A stretch of 64,000 nucleotides of DNA from contig CAZPKF010000002.1 in assembly GCA_964587155.1 (NCBI GenBank), positions 1-64,000 of the forward strand, in the 5' to 3' direction. Positions 35,336 through 44,695 of this stretch are shown here, in pieces; position 1 is the first letter of the stretch, and the number at the start of each line of letters is the position of its first letter. Position numbers and translations under genes: made by a program. A model generated the notes under the pieces. That model made no database searches. It worked only from the letters and a program-made list of their open reading frames with translations, and had not been told where the DNA came from. This stretch comes from Hallerella sp964587155 (GTDB lineage: Bacteria; Fibrobacterota; Fibrobacteria; Fibrobacterales; Fibrobacteraceae).

Positions 35336-35935
35336 ATGTTTACAGGAATCATTCAAGCGACAGGCGAAATTGTCGCCAAGGAACTCCGCGGTGACGGTTT
35401 GACAATGCGTCTCCGGGCTCCGAATTTTTTCAAAGAATCGAAGCCGGGTGACAGCGTGGCAAATGATGGCGTCTGCCTTTCGATAGAATCTTGCACCCCG
35501 GATGAAGCGGTTTTTTGCGTGATGCATCAGACGGTGGAAAACACTTCGTTCAAATGGGCGACTCCCGGAAGTTTGGTGAACCTCGAACTTCCTTGTCGGG
35601 CGGATTCCCTGATGGGCGGGCATTTTGTGATGGGACACGTGGACACGGTTGTTCGTGTCTTGACGGTGAATCCCCGTGAAACAGGACTCGAAGTAGATTT
35701 AGAATTGCCCAAAGATTTGCGCCGTTATGTCATTCGCCGCGGCTCTATTACTTTGAACGGAATCAGCTTGACTGTCGCTGAAAAACGTGAAGATTCTTTG
35801 CGCGTGGCCATTATTCCCGAAACGCTAGCCCGCACCAACCTGCGGAACTGGAAACCGGGAACTGTCGTAAACGTAGAAGTCGATTTGCTTGGCAAATACA
35901 TTGAAAATTATCTGGAGGAACGGGACCGTGCTTAA
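35336..35935 (+). CDS. ribE: Riboflavin synthase, alpha chain
   Basis: A 199-residue enzyme that dismutates two 6,7-dimethyl-8-ribityllumazines to riboflavin. Its two lumazine-binding barrels start with MFTGIIQATGEI (residue 1) and MGGHFVMGHVDT (about residue 90), the hallmark motifs. GSITLNGISLTVA in the second barrel is also conserved. The ATG at 35336 fits the family N-terminus exactly. It overlaps ribBA by 8 nt. ribD is not in the window. Confidence 0.96.
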   Translation: MFTGIIQATGEIVAKELRGDGLTMRLRAPNFFKESKPGDSVANDGVCLSIESCTPDEAVFCVMHQTVENTSFKWATPGSLVNLELPCRADSLMGGHFVMGHVDTVVRVLTVNPRETGLEVDLELPKDLRRYVIRRGSITLNGISLTVAEKREDSLRVAIIPETLARTNLRNWKPGTVVNVEVDLLGKYIENYLEERDRA

Positions 35936-37145
35936 TACCGTCGAAGAGGCCATTGAAGATTTTCGACAGGGAAAGTTCCTGATCGTCGTAGACGATGAAG
36001 AACGTGAAAATGAAGGCGATTTCATTGTTGCGGCTGAAAAAATAACTCCGGAAAAAGTGAACTTCATGCTGCATGAAGGACGCGGCGTTCTCTGCTGTCC
36101 ATTGCCTAAAGCGCGTTGCCGAGAACTTGGACTATCCCGTCAGACGGTAGAAAATACATCGATGCTGGGAACTCCGTTTACAATCATGGTCGATAAGATT
36201 GAAGGCTGCACAACGGGAGTTTCCGCACACGATCGCGCCGCGACGATTTTAGCCCTATCGGATCCCGAATCCAAGCCTTCTGATTTTGGAAGACCCGGAC
36301 ATATTTCGCCTTTATATGCGCAAGATGAAGGTGTTTTGCGACGTGCGGGGCATACGGAAGCTGCCGTTGATTTGGCGCGGCTCGCTGGTTTGCGTCCGGC
36401 GGCGGCTCTTATTGAAATCATGAATGAAGACGGATCCATGGCGCGGATGCCTCAATTGCAGGAGGTCGCCAAAAAATTCGGACTCAAGATGATTTCTATC
36501 CGGGATTTAATTGCTTATCGGCTCCGCATGGAATCTTTTGTGGAACGCGTAGCGGCACCGCATGTGCCCACCCGGTTCGGAAAATTCCGCGCTTACGGTT
36601 ATCGCAGCAAAACGGACGGTTCGGAACACGTCGCCTGGGTATCGGGTGATTTGGATTTTTCAAAGCCTGTCTTTGTCCGCGTTCACAGCGAATGCTTGAC
36701 CGGAGACGTATTCGGATCAAGACGCTGCGACTGTGGAGCGCAACTCGAAAGCGCCATGCGCTTTATCGGCGAAAACGGTGGCATATTCCTTTACATGAGA
36801 AATCAAGAAGGACGTGGCATCGGTCTTTGCAACAAGCTCCGTGCTTATGAATTGCAGGAACAGGGTTTTGATACTGTTGAAGCGAATCGGCGTTTGGGAT
36901 TCAAACCCGATCTGCGGGAATACGGAATTGGAGCGCAAATTCTCAAGGATTTAGGTGTTCGGGAAATGCGACTTTTGACGAATAATCCCGCCAAAGTGAC
37001 GGGCATCGAAGGTTACGGCTTGAAAATCGTGGAACGGGTTCCCATTGAAATTCCTCCCACGCCCGAAGATCGCTTTTATCTGCAGACTAAAAAAGAAAAA
37101 ATGGGACATATTTTGAACAATTTGGACAAGGATACAAATCGATGA
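35928..37145 (+). CDS. ribBA: Bifunctional DHBP synthase / GTP cyclohydrolase II
   Basis: A 405-residue fusion supplying both precursors of riboflavin. Residues 1-205 are the RibB domain (VVDDEERENEGDFI with the acidic metal loop, then HDRAATI and GHISPL). Residues 206-405 are the RibA domain, with the zinc cysteines in SECLTGDVFGSRRCDCG and the NQEGRGIGL motif. The start is a GTG at 35928, preceded by GGAGG about 10 nt upstream; translation to the left runs into ribE. It overlaps ribE and ribH. Confidence 0.96.
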   Translation: MLNTVEEAIEDFRQGKFLIVVDDEERENEGDFIVAAEKITPEKVNFMLHEGRGVLCCPLPKARCRELGLSRQTVENTSMLGTPFTIMVDKIEGCTTGVSAHDRAATILALSDPESKPSDFGRPGHISPLYAQDEGVLRRAGHTEAAVDLARLAGLRPAAALIEIMNEDGSMARMPQLQEVAKKFGLKMISIRDLIAYRLRMESFVERVAAPHVPTRFGKFRAYGYRSKTDGSEHVAWVSGDLDFSKPVFVRVHSECLTGDVFGSRRCDCGAQLESAMRFIGENGGIFLYMRNQEGRGIGLCNKLRAYELQEQGFDTVEANRRLGFKPDLREYGIGAQILKDLGVREMRLLTNNPAKVTGIEGYGLKIVERVPIEIPPTPEDRFYLQTKKEKMGHILNNLDKDTNR

Positions 37146-37615
37146 TGGAAGTCAACACTTATAAGACGAACCTTGACGGCAAGGGAATGCGAATGGCAAT
37201 TGCAGTTGCCGATTTCAATACAACGGTGACTTCCGGGTTGCTTTCCGGTGCCATTGCGAAATTTTGCGCATTGGGCGTGAATCCGCAGGATATTTCTGTC
37301 GCCCATGTGCCGGGAGCCTTCGAACTTCCCGGTGTCGCAAAAAAGTTTGTGGATAAGGGACGCTTTGACGCCGTTGTGGTGTTGGGTGCGGTTATCCGCG
37401 GAGAAACGCCGCATTTTGATTGCGTTGTGAATGCTGTGACGTCTGGCATTGCGAGCCTTGCTGCAAATGGAAAAATTCCCGTCCTGTTCGGAGTCTTGAC
37501 AACGGACAATGTGGATCAGGCGATGGCTAGGTCCGGTCTAAAAGCCGGCAATAAAGGTGCCGATGTTGCGGAAAGCGCTGTGGAAATGGCCAATCTTTAC
37601 AAGGAACTTGTATGA
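37142..37615 (+). CDS. ribH: 6,7-dimethyl-8-ribityllumazine synthase
   Basis: A 157-residue enzyme that condenses the RibB and RibD products; family members form 60-subunit or pentameric shells. VADFNTTVTSGLL, the active-site VPGAFELPGVAKK and GAVIRGETPHFDCVVN (with the catalytic His) are all present. It starts in the ATGATG overlapping the ribBA stop and overlaps nusB by 4 nt, an order (ribH-nusB) that is very common in bacteria. Confidence 0.97.
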   Translation: MMEVNTYKTNLDGKGMRMAIAVADFNTTVTSGLLSGAIAKFCALGVNPQDISVAHVPGAFELPGVAKKFVDKGRFDAVVVLGAVIRGETPHFDCVVNAVTSGIASLAANGKIPVLFGVLTTDNVDQAMARSGLKAGNKGADVAESAVEMANLYKELV

Positions 37616-38088
37616 AAACGGAACATCGACAATCGGTGAGCAGGCGTCAGGCGCGGGTTTTTGCCCTGAAGCTTCTTTATGCGATGGAAATCACGAAACA
37701 GCCCGTTGGAGAATGTGTGGGCGGCATTTTGGATAGCCTCCGCGAAGTCGCGGACAAAGAACTTCCCGTTCAAATGAAGCGTTACGGAATGTCTCTTGTC
37801 GATTTAATTCAAGAACATCGGTCAGAACTGGATGCCATCATTTCGGAACGGGCTGAAGGATGGGACTTGGACCGTATGGCGATTGTGGACAAAATCGTAC
37901 TATATATCGCTTTGACGGAACTCCAATACGAGTCGGATATTCCGGTGAAAGTGGCGATTGAAGAAGCTGTCCAAATTTCCAAAAAGTACAGCACCAAAGA
38001 TTCTCCACGGTTTGTTAACGGAATTTTGAATCGATTTTCAAGAAACAAAGGAATTCTTTCTTCAGACGAGAATGCGGAGGAAAAATAG
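37612..38088 (+). CDS. nusB: Transcription antitermination factor NusB
   Basis: A 158-residue all-helical RNA-binding protein that with NusE binds boxA RNA and aids rRNA transcription. SRRQARVFALKLLYAME is the characteristic N-terminus, and IPVKVAIEEAVQISKKYSTKDSPRFVNGIL is the conserved C-terminal block. It overlaps ribH by 4 nt, and its TAG stop overlaps the GTG start of the next gene by one base, so it is translationally coupled to both. Confidence 0.95.
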   Translation: MKTEHRQSVSRRQARVFALKLLYAMEITKQPVGECVGGILDSLREVADKELPVQMKRYGMSLVDLIQEHRSELDAIISERAEGWDLDRMAIVDKIVLYIALTELQYESDIPVKVAIEEAVQISKKYSTKDSPRFVNGILNRFSRNKGILSSDENAEEK

Positions 38089-41000
38089 TGAAAAATATTT
38101 CTGAAAAGACCTTGAAATTTTTGACGGCGGGCTTTGCCGCTCTTGTGGCGTTGATCGTTTACGTTTCGACGATGGCTCCCACAGTCAGTTTCTGGGATTG
38201 TGGTGAATTTGTCGCTTGTGCAAATACGCTAGGCATACCTCATCCTCCTGGAACGCCTTTCTTTGTATTGCTCTCGCGGGTGATGATCGTTTTCCTTCCC
38301 TTTGTCGAGGAAATCGCCAAACGGTTGAATTACATTTCGGTTGTCAGTTCTGCGTTGACTGTCTTTGTCACATCTTTGTTCGCTTGGGATTTTCTTTCGA
38401 AGATTCTTTCGGCAGACAAGCTAGCCGGAAAAGTCTCTGAAGGCCTTCGTCGACTTTCTCTTGTCGCTGCGGCTCTTTGTGCGGGATTTCTCCTTACGTT
38501 CAGTGACACATTCTGGTTCAGTGCGGTAGAGGCGGAAGTTTACGGCTTTGCAATGCTCATCGTGATGCTCGTGTCTTATCTTGCATTGAAATGGTTTGAC
38601 CACCGGGAAGATGCCTGGGGAAATCGCATCCTGATTTTTATTTGTTACATCGCTTTTTTGGGAGTTGGCGCGCATCTTTATACGCTCCTTACCATCCCTG
38701 CCGTATTTATTCTTTTGCTCATCGCCGAACCGAAGAAAATTATTTCCAGAATTCCGGTGTGGATTACGGGAGTTCTCCTTTGTTCTGTGATTTATGCGGT
38801 TTCCAGATTCATTCTGATTTCTCTTATTTTGCTTGTTGTGCTGGGCGTTTTGTCTGTCATGGTTGCTTCAAAAACGGAACTGGCGAAGAACATCCGGCTT
38901 TCCCTAGCGTTTGTCGTTGTCGCCATGTTGGGTTACAGCTCCCATCTTTACATTCCTATTCGTTCGGAACTGAATCCCGTTATCGATGAAAACGATCCGG
39001 AAATTGACTTTAGGGACGAAGCGGGCAATTTGCAATTGGGCAAACTGTTGGATTTGGACAATTGGAGTGCGTTCAACGATTTCCTTGAACGGAAACAGTA
39101 TGGTTCCGAAGGAATGCTCAGCCGCGCCTTTTTCCGCCGCGCCCAGATTTCTCACCAATTCCTGTCGTTCCCGAATATGGGATTTGGCGGCTATCAGATT
39201 GCTCAATATTTGCCGTTCAAAGTGGGAGGCGTTACATACGGCAACGGAGTCTATGCCTTTGACCCTTCAGAAAATGTTCCGCTGAAGCGTTTTGGCATAT
39301 CTTTCCCGACGCAGATGCGTTTCATGGGCGACAATGTCCCGGCGCAATTAATTTGGTTCTTGCTATTCAATGGGGCGATTGTCGCCGTGTGCGTATTCTC
39401 GTATCGCCGTCATCGGAAGTTTGGCGTCTACATTTCTGTCCTTTACGCCATTTGCTCGATAGGTTTGCTCTTCTACATCAACTTTGCCGATGGAATGCGC
39501 ATGGATTCCCGCCGTGATTTTGATTATTGGAAGGCCTCTGTCGGGGAAAGTGTCAAAAATTTGAATCAGATGGGATATAAATATTCGCTCCCTAACCCAA
39601 ATACGCTGTTGGATTTGCGGCAAGAAATTGAACACGAAAAGATGGTGTTGAATTCTTTGCGGAATCGCGGAGCCTCTGCCACAGAAATTGAAAAATCGGC
39701 AATGCGGCTTTCCCAGTTGGAAAATTCGCCGGCATGGACGAATTGGAAAAATATTGACATGGCTTTCGCCAAGATGGGTCGCCGGGCGCCCTTCCCGGAG
39801 GCAATGCACATCGAAGTGCGCGAACGGGATTACTTCTATACGCCTGCATATATTTTCATGAGTCTGATTTTTGGCATCGGCGTGGGCATTTTGGTGTACA
39901 TGCTTTCGGTGGGAATGTCTGTTCTTGCGCTCCCTGTCGCAGTGGCTTTTATACTCATTTGTTCCGTAATTCCGTGCATTTCGAATTATCACGAACACGA
40001 CCGTTCTGGCTTGTGGGTGCCGTGGGACTACGCTTATAACTTGTTGAACAGTTGCCGTCCGAATGCAATTCTCTTTACGAATGGAGACAACGATACATTC
40101 CCGCTGTGGTTTGCTCAAGAGGTTGCTGGAATCCGCAAGGATGTTCGCGTGGTGAACCTCTCCTTGGGAAATACCGATTGGTATATCAAGCAAATGCTTG
40201 TCCAAGAACCGATTTTAAAACTCAGTTACGATGCGGAAGGCATTGAAAAGAGCATGGCGATAAATGATAACAACCAAAGGGATCCGAATCATTTTACGGG
40301 AACCTGGGTTGATAGGGCAAATGCAATCATTCCGATATTGGAAGATAGGATTGCTTCCATGACGGATTCTTTGGGCAACGCAAAGCCCGAAACAGATACG
40401 CTGAAATTGAAGCAATACCGCGTTATGTGGCAAGTTTATTCCGCTTTCAAGGAATGGCAGTCTCAACGCCGCAGCGTCTTGATGCTCACTCAAAACAAAT
40501 TGGTGATGGACTTGGCCATGAACAATGTTGATCGCCCATTACATTTTTCAACGACGGTTGGAATGTCCAATTTCATGGGACTTGAAAAGTATATGGTGCA
40601 GGAAGGCATGGTTTACAACTTCATGCAGGGTGATACTACAGACCGCCGCAAGACGAACCGCGATTTCGATTTGGAACGTACCGCTTATTTGGTGGACAGC
40701 GTTTACAAGTATCGCGGATTGGGCGATGGAACGGCTTACATCAACGGTGAAACAGCTCGTCTGCTCTCCAGTTACACATCTCTCTATTTGCAAATCGCAT
40801 TCCAAATTCGCGAAGAAATGGAGGACGTTTTCCGCGACGGTTCTCCGATGACTGTTTCCAAAAAGAACAAACTCGAAGAAATGGCGAATTTCGCCCTGCG
40901 TTATTTGGATTTGGGCATTTATCAATTCCCCGAGGAATGGCGCTGTTATTGGGCTGCCGCTCATGTCCTCGAAATTTTGCGGGATAAGGACCGCATCCAG

Positions 41001-41168
41001 AAATACATGGAAAAGGGACTTGAAAATGTTCCCGAATACGAAGAACAGGGACGCGCCCGTTTGATGATGAGCTTGAATGCTGTTGGTGCGATGCCCGCCC
41101 TTACAGTGGTTCCCGATGCTCCGCAAGGGGATTCGTCGGCAGCATCCGCTTCGGATTCAACACGTTGA
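38088..41168 (+). CDS. DUF2723-family membrane protein (predicted GT-C glycosyltransferase)
   Basis: A 1026-residue inner-membrane protein. The N-terminus carries the DUF2723 signature: a first membrane helix (residues 8-28), then APTVSFWDCGEFVACANTLGIPHPPGTPFF with its conserved acidic loop, as in GT-C fold transferases. About nine further helices lie within residues 75-300, 420-470 and 600-650. The region from about 650 on is soluble and probably periplasmic (ILFTNGDNDTFPLWFAQEVAGIRKDVRVVN). Eukaryotic TMEM260, which shares this domain, is a protein O-mannosyltransferase. Three GT2 genes follow directly, two resembling polyprenol-phosphate-sugar synthases, so a lipid-linked sugar donor is plausible. 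GTG start overlaps the nusB stop. Confidence 0.85.
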   Translation: MKNISEKTLKFLTAGFAALVALIVYVSTMAPTVSFWDCGEFVACANTLGIPHPPGTPFFVLLSRVMIVFLPFVEEIAKRLNYISVVSSALTVFVTSLFAWDFLSKILSADKLAGKVSEGLRRLSLVAAALCAGFLLTFSDTFWFSAVEAEVYGFAMLIVMLVSYLALKWFDHREDAWGNRILIFICYIAFLGVGAHLYTLLTIPAVFILLLIAEPKKIISRIPVWITGVLLCSVIYAVSRFILISLILLVVLGVLSVMVASKTELAKNIRLSLAFVVVAMLGYSSHLYIPIRSELNPVIDENDPEIDFRDEAGNLQLGKLLDLDNWSAFNDFLERKQYGSEGMLSRAFFRRAQISHQFLSFPNMGFGGYQIAQYLPFKVGGVTYGNGVYAFDPSENVPLKRFGISFPTQMRFMGDNVPAQLIWFLLFNGAIVAVCVFSYRRHRKFGVYISVLYAICSIGLLFYINFADGMRMDSRRDFDYWKASVGESVKNLNQMGYKYSLPNPNTLLDLRQEIEHEKMVLNSLRNRGASATEIEKSAMRLSQLENSPAWTNWKNIDMAFAKMGRRAPFPEAMHIEVRERDYFYTPAYIFMSLIFGIGVGILVYMLSVGMSVLALPVAVAFILICSVIPCISNYHEHDRSGLWVPWDYAYNLLNSCRPNAILFTNGDNDTFPLWFAQEVAGIRKDVRVVNLSLGNTDWYIKQMLVQEPILKLSYDAEGIEKSMAINDNNQRDPNHFTGTWVDRANAIIPILEDRIASMTDSLGNAKPETDTLKLKQYRVMWQVYSAFKEWQSQRRSVLMLTQNKLVMDLAMNNVDRPLHFSTTVGMSNFMGLEKYMVQEGMVYNFMQGDTTDRRKTNRDFDLERTAYLVDSVYKYRGLGDGTAYINGETARLLSSYTSLYLQIAFQIREEMEDVFRDGSPMTVSKKNKLEEMANFALRYLDLGIYQFPEEWRCYWAAAHVLEILRDKDRIQKYMEKGLENVPEYEEQGRARLMMSLNAVGAMPALTVVPDAPQGDSSAASASDSTR

Positions 41169-41182
41169 TTTAGGAATAGCGT

Positions 41183-42130
41183 ATGGATATAAGCCTTGTC
41201 ATACCGGTAAAGGAAGAAGAAGAAAATCTTCCTGAGCTGATGAAAGAAATCGTCGATGCGATGTCTCCGACGGGAAAATCATACGAAGTCATCGTCATTG
41301 ATGATGGAAGCCGCGACCGTTCTTGGAGTGTTTTGCAGGAGCTGTCGAAACAGTATGACTTTCTCCGGTTGTTCCGTTTTCAGTTCAACTGCGGCAAGGC
41401 CGACGCGCTGTCCCTTGGATTTTCTGTTGCCCGTGGCGATTTGATTGCGACATTGGATGGCGATTTGCAAGATGATCCGCGTGAAATCCCTAAAATGATG
41501 AAAATTTTGGACAATGGCTACGACTTGGTTTCTGGTTGGAAAGTGCGCCGTCACGATCCTTGGCACAAAACTTGGCCGTCGAAATTGTTCAACTTGACCG
41601 TGTCCTTGATTTGCGGCAAGCGTTTGCACGATTTCAATTGCGGTATTAAACTTTACCGCGCATCTGTTGTCCGTTTTATCAATCTTTACGGGGATTTTCA
41701 CCGGTTTATTCCCGTCATGGCGAAGTGGCAAGGGGCGCGCATCACGGAAATGCCCGTAGAACATCGCGCCCGAATTCACGGGTCTTCGAAATACGGCGTT
41801 TCCCGTTTGGTTTCCGGATTTCTCGATTTGTTGACCTTGCTCTTCCTCAACCGTTTTTCCACAAAGCCGCTTCACTTTTTCGGTGCGTTTGGACTTCTGT
41901 TTTTGCTTTTCGGCGCAGGCGTTTTCGGCTATTTTGGTGTGGAATGGCTCCGATTTGGCGCGCTTCATTTGCGTCCGTTGATTGTCGTTGGCGGATTCTC
42001 GTTGCTTTTGGGTATCCAGTTGTTTTCGCTCGGATTTTTGGCGGAACTTTTCAACCGGAATAAAAAACAGAGATATCCGGTTGCAGAAACGGTCCGCGGG
42101 GGCGAACCATTTGAATCCAAGGAGCGTTGA
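41183..42130 (+). CDS. GT2 glycosyltransferase, polyprenyl-phosphate sugar synthase type with C-terminal helices
   Basis: A 315-residue family-2 glycosyltransferase. The GT-A fold begins DISLVIPVKEEEENLPELM, with VIDDGSRDRSW and the metal-binding DGDLQDDP motif (about residues 91-98). Residues 230-290 hold two hydrophobic helices. This architecture resembles DPM1/ArnC/GtrB enzymes, which charge a polyprenol phosphate with a sugar. AGGAA precedes the ATG. It sits 14 nt after the DUF2723 gene and 1 nt before another GT2 gene. Confidence 0.9.
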   Translation: MDISLVIPVKEEEENLPELMKEIVDAMSPTGKSYEVIVIDDGSRDRSWSVLQELSKQYDFLRLFRFQFNCGKADALSLGFSVARGDLIATLDGDLQDDPREIPKMMKILDNGYDLVSGWKVRRHDPWHKTWPSKLFNLTVSLICGKRLHDFNCGIKLYRASVVRFINLYGDFHRFIPVMAKWQGARITEMPVEHRARIHGSSKYGVSRLVSGFLDLLTLLFLNRFSTKPLHFFGAFGLLFLLFGAGVFGYFGVEWLRFGALHLRPLIVVGGFSLLLGIQLFSLGFLAELFNRNKKQRYPVAETVRGGEPFESKER

Positions 42131-42131
42131 T

Positions 42132-42845
42132 ATGGGTTATCCGAAGAGTTTGGTCATTATTCCGACGTATAACGAAAAGGACAACATCCCGCTGATTGTG
42201 CCCGAAGTCCTGAAACAGGATCCGTGCATAGAAGTTTTGGTCGTCGATGATGGTTCTCCTGATGGTACGGGGGATTTGGTCGAAACAATGGCGTTGGAAA
42301 ATCCCAAAATCCATCTAATGCGCCGTTCTGGTAAAATGGGGTTGGGATCGGCTTATGTGGCTGGGTTCAAATGGGCTTTGGAACGCGATTATGAACGCGT
42401 CTTTGAAATGGACGCTGATTTCAGTCACCGTCCTTCGGATTTGCCGCGCTTTTTGGAAGCGGCAGAATCGGCGGATTTGGTCCTTGGCAGCCGGTACAAC
42501 GAAAAGAAAATCGGAGTTGTCAATTGGGACTGGAAACGGCTCTTGCTCAGTTATTTCGCCAATCTTTACACGCACCTGGTGACAGGGCTTCCCGTCAAAG
42601 ATGCAACAGGTGGATTCAAGTGTTTTCGCCGGGAGGCGTTAGAAGCGCTTGATTTTTCCAAAATGAAAAGCGATGGCTATTGTTTTCAAATTGAGACGAC
42701 GTTCAAAATTTGGAAAAAAGGTCTCCGCATCCGTGAAATTCCCATTATCTTCACGGATCGTGTCCGCGGCGTATCCAAAATGAGCGGAGGAATTATTTCC
42801 GAAGCGTTCTTCCTTGTCTTGAAATTGCGGTTTGGGCGTACTTGA
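42132..42845 (+). CDS. Polyprenol-monophosphomannose synthase-like GT2 enzyme
   Basis: A 237-residue GT2 enzyme with no membrane helices. KSLVIIPTYNEKDNIPLIVPEV, VVDDGSPDGTGDL, FEMDADFSHRPSDL (catalytic DxD) and VKDATGGFKCFRR are the pattern of bacterial Ppm1/Dpm1 catalytic domains, which make polyprenol-phosphate-mannose. The start at 42132 matches this N-terminus; the frame further left overlaps the previous gene. It abuts the next GT2 gene directly. It probably supplies the donor for the DUF2723 protein, an inference from context. Confidence 0.9.
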   Translation: MGYPKSLVIIPTYNEKDNIPLIVPEVLKQDPCIEVLVVDDGSPDGTGDLVETMALENPKIHLMRRSGKMGLGSAYVAGFKWALERDYERVFEMDADFSHRPSDLPRFLEAAESADLVLGSRYNEKKIGVVNWDWKRLLLSYFANLYTHLVTGLPVKDATGGFKCFRREALEALDFSKMKSDGYCFQIETTFKIWKKGLRIREIPIIFTDRVRGVSKMSGGIISEAFFLVLKLRFGRT

Positions 42846-44387
42846 ATGTCGAAAGTTCCGCTGTCGTGTTCTGTCATCATTGTCGCTTACAATTCGCGGG
42901 ATTACATCCCTGCATGCGTTTCATCTGTCGAAGATGCACTGCAAGGAATTGATTCCGAAATTTTTGTCGTTGACAATGGTTCTCCGATTCCGATTCTCGA
43001 ACGCCAGAAACAGGCGTTTCCGCAGGTTAATTGGATAGATAGCTCAGAAAATTTAGGTTTTGGAAAAGGCTGTAATTTGGCAGCCCGGAATGCGACGAAA
43101 GACGTTCTTTTTTTCATCAATCCGGATACAGTCGTCTCGCGGGAAACTTTTTGCAAAACGCTTTCTTATATGGCGACGAAGCCGAACGCCGGAGCTGTCG
43201 GTTGTAAAATATTGAACGGGGACGGTTCTCTCCAGTGGGCTTGTAGGCGTTCGTTCCCTTCTCCTTTTGCCGCAATTTGCAAAACGGTCGGGCTTTCTGC
43301 CCTTTTTCCCAAAAGTAAAGTCTTCGCCGCATACAACATGACTTATCTGGAGCCGGATTTAGAAACGGAAGTCGATGCTGTCAGCGGTTCGTTTTTGGGA
43401 GTCCGCCGGGATATTTTCAAACAGCTCGGGGGATTCGATGAAGACTATTTTATGTATGGCGAAGATTTGGACATTTGTCTTCGCATTCAAAAACTGGGAT
43501 TCCGCAATTACTATTACCCGGGAACGAGCATTTTACATTTTAAAGGACAAAGCAGCAAAACGCGGCGTTTTCGTACGTACATTGAATTTTACCAAGCGAT
43601 GCTCATCTTTGCGAAGAAACATCGCAATTATCACCTTCCCACGTTTATCGTGGCCTTAGGCATAGCCTTTGCAGCATTGGTCGGCGTTTTTTCAAGGTTG
43701 ATTCCCCAATGGTGGAAAATGTTGGTGGACTTGTTCCTTGTGGGGATAGTCCTTCTTTTGTCGTCTCATTGGATACCGCTGTCTTCTGCGGTCTGTGGCG
43801 TTTTTGCCCTGTTCACCTGGTTGCCGCTTGCACTTTCGGGAGATTACGCCTCGTCCAAACTCGAAGGACTCCGGCTTTTCAAATTTTTGATTCCGGCTGC
43901 GGTTGTGGAAGTCGCCATCTTGGTTTTGGCGTTGAAAGCCCCTCTCTGTGCGGCCTGCTTTTCGACAGCCACTCTTCTCGGATGTGTTTTTTGGCGCCGC
44001 CTCGCATTTTGGTTCAAATATTTTTCCCGGATTTTTTCCGGCAAAGCGAAACGCTCTATTTTGTTGGGCGGAACAACGGATCCGGTCGGTTGTTGGTTTG
44101 ACCGTTACCATCCCAAGCCCGGATTGAATTTGCTGGGTTGCGTTTCTAGCTGTTCAGAAAAGGTTTCTGAAGAGAACCGAGAACATTTATTGGGAAGTTT
44201 AGACGATTTGCCGGCGATTTGTAAAAGGACTGGTTGCACGGAATTGCTGATTTTGTCGGATTCGACCGGATTTCGAGAATCTTTTGATGCGGAAAAGGTC
44301 AAAATTCAAGGAATTTGCCCCAAACTTCTGATAGGCACGGAAAACAACTCCAATTATGCCGTTGTTGATTTAAATTACTTTTATTGA
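42846..44387 (+). CDS. GT2 glycosyltransferase fused to membrane and Rossmann-like domains
   Basis: A 513-residue protein. Residues 8-260 are a GT2 domain of the rhamnosyltransferase type (SVIIVAYNSRDYIPACV, FVVDNGSP, FFINPDTVVSRE, VDAVSGSFLGVRRDIF, FDEDYFMYGEDLDICLR). Residues 262-395 contain about four hydrophobic helices. The last 110 residues (SILLGGTTDPVG, LLGCVSSCSEKV, LLGSLDDLPAICKRTGCTELLIL) resemble the nucleotide-binding-like domain that precedes the catalytic part of WbaP/WcaJ sugar-phosphate transferases, but no transferase domain follows. It starts right after the previous stop. Confidence 0.85.
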   Translation: MSKVPLSCSVIIVAYNSRDYIPACVSSVEDALQGIDSEIFVVDNGSPIPILERQKQAFPQVNWIDSSENLGFGKGCNLAARNATKDVLFFINPDTVVSRETFCKTLSYMATKPNAGAVGCKILNGDGSLQWACRRSFPSPFAAICKTVGLSALFPKSKVFAAYNMTYLEPDLETEVDAVSGSFLGVRRDIFKQLGGFDEDYFMYGEDLDICLRIQKLGFRNYYYPGTSILHFKGQSSKTRRFRTYIEFYQAMLIFAKKHRNYHLPTFIVALGIAFAALVGVFSRLIPQWWKMLVDLFLVGIVLLLSSHWIPLSSAVCGVFALFTWLPLALSGDYASSKLEGLRLFKFLIPAAVVEVAILVLALKAPLCAACFSTATLLGCVFWRRLAFWFKYFSRIFSGKAKRSILLGGTTDPVGCWFDRYHPKPGLNLLGCVSSCSEKVSEENREHLLGSLDDLPAICKRTGCTELLILSDSTGFRESFDAEKVKIQGICPKLLIGTENNSNYAVVDLNYFY

Positions 44388-44431
44388 ATGCAAAAGAAAT
44401 TATTTTTAGTTGGAAAAGGGAATTGTTGATT

Positions 44432-44680
44432 ATGGACCCAGAAATGCTTTCCATGTTATGTACTCCGGATACACATGAACCGCTTCAAGAAGCGTCTCCG
44501 GAACTGATTGCCAAAGTGAACGCTGAAATAGCTTCCGGTTCTGTAAAGAATGCGGGGGGAATTGTCGTATCCGAGGCTTTGGAAGAGGCGTTGGTAGCAG
44601 GCAATGGCAAAACCCTTTATCCGGTCAAGAACGGAATTCCTGTTCTGTTGCAAAGCGAATCCATCGCTTTGAATGGTTAA
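44432..44680 (+). CDS. Trm112-like small protein
   Basis: An 82-residue protein similar to bacterial Trm112/YcaR (UPF0434): MDPEMLSMLCTPDTHEPLQ at the N-terminus and TLYPVKNGIPVLLQSESI at the C-terminus. Only one cysteine is seen (C10), so the classical zinc site of Trm112 is not formed. The ATG at 44432 fits the family start; a longer frame from 44384 adds 16 non-homologous residues. The role is unknown; in other bacteria such proteins partner methyltransferases or lie beside sugar genes. Confidence 0.8.
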   Translation: MDPEMLSMLCTPDTHEPLQEASPELIAKVNAEIASGSVKNAGGIVVSEALEEALVAGNGKTLYPVKNGIPVLLQSESIALNG

Positions 44681-44695
44681 GTCTGAGGTGAATAT

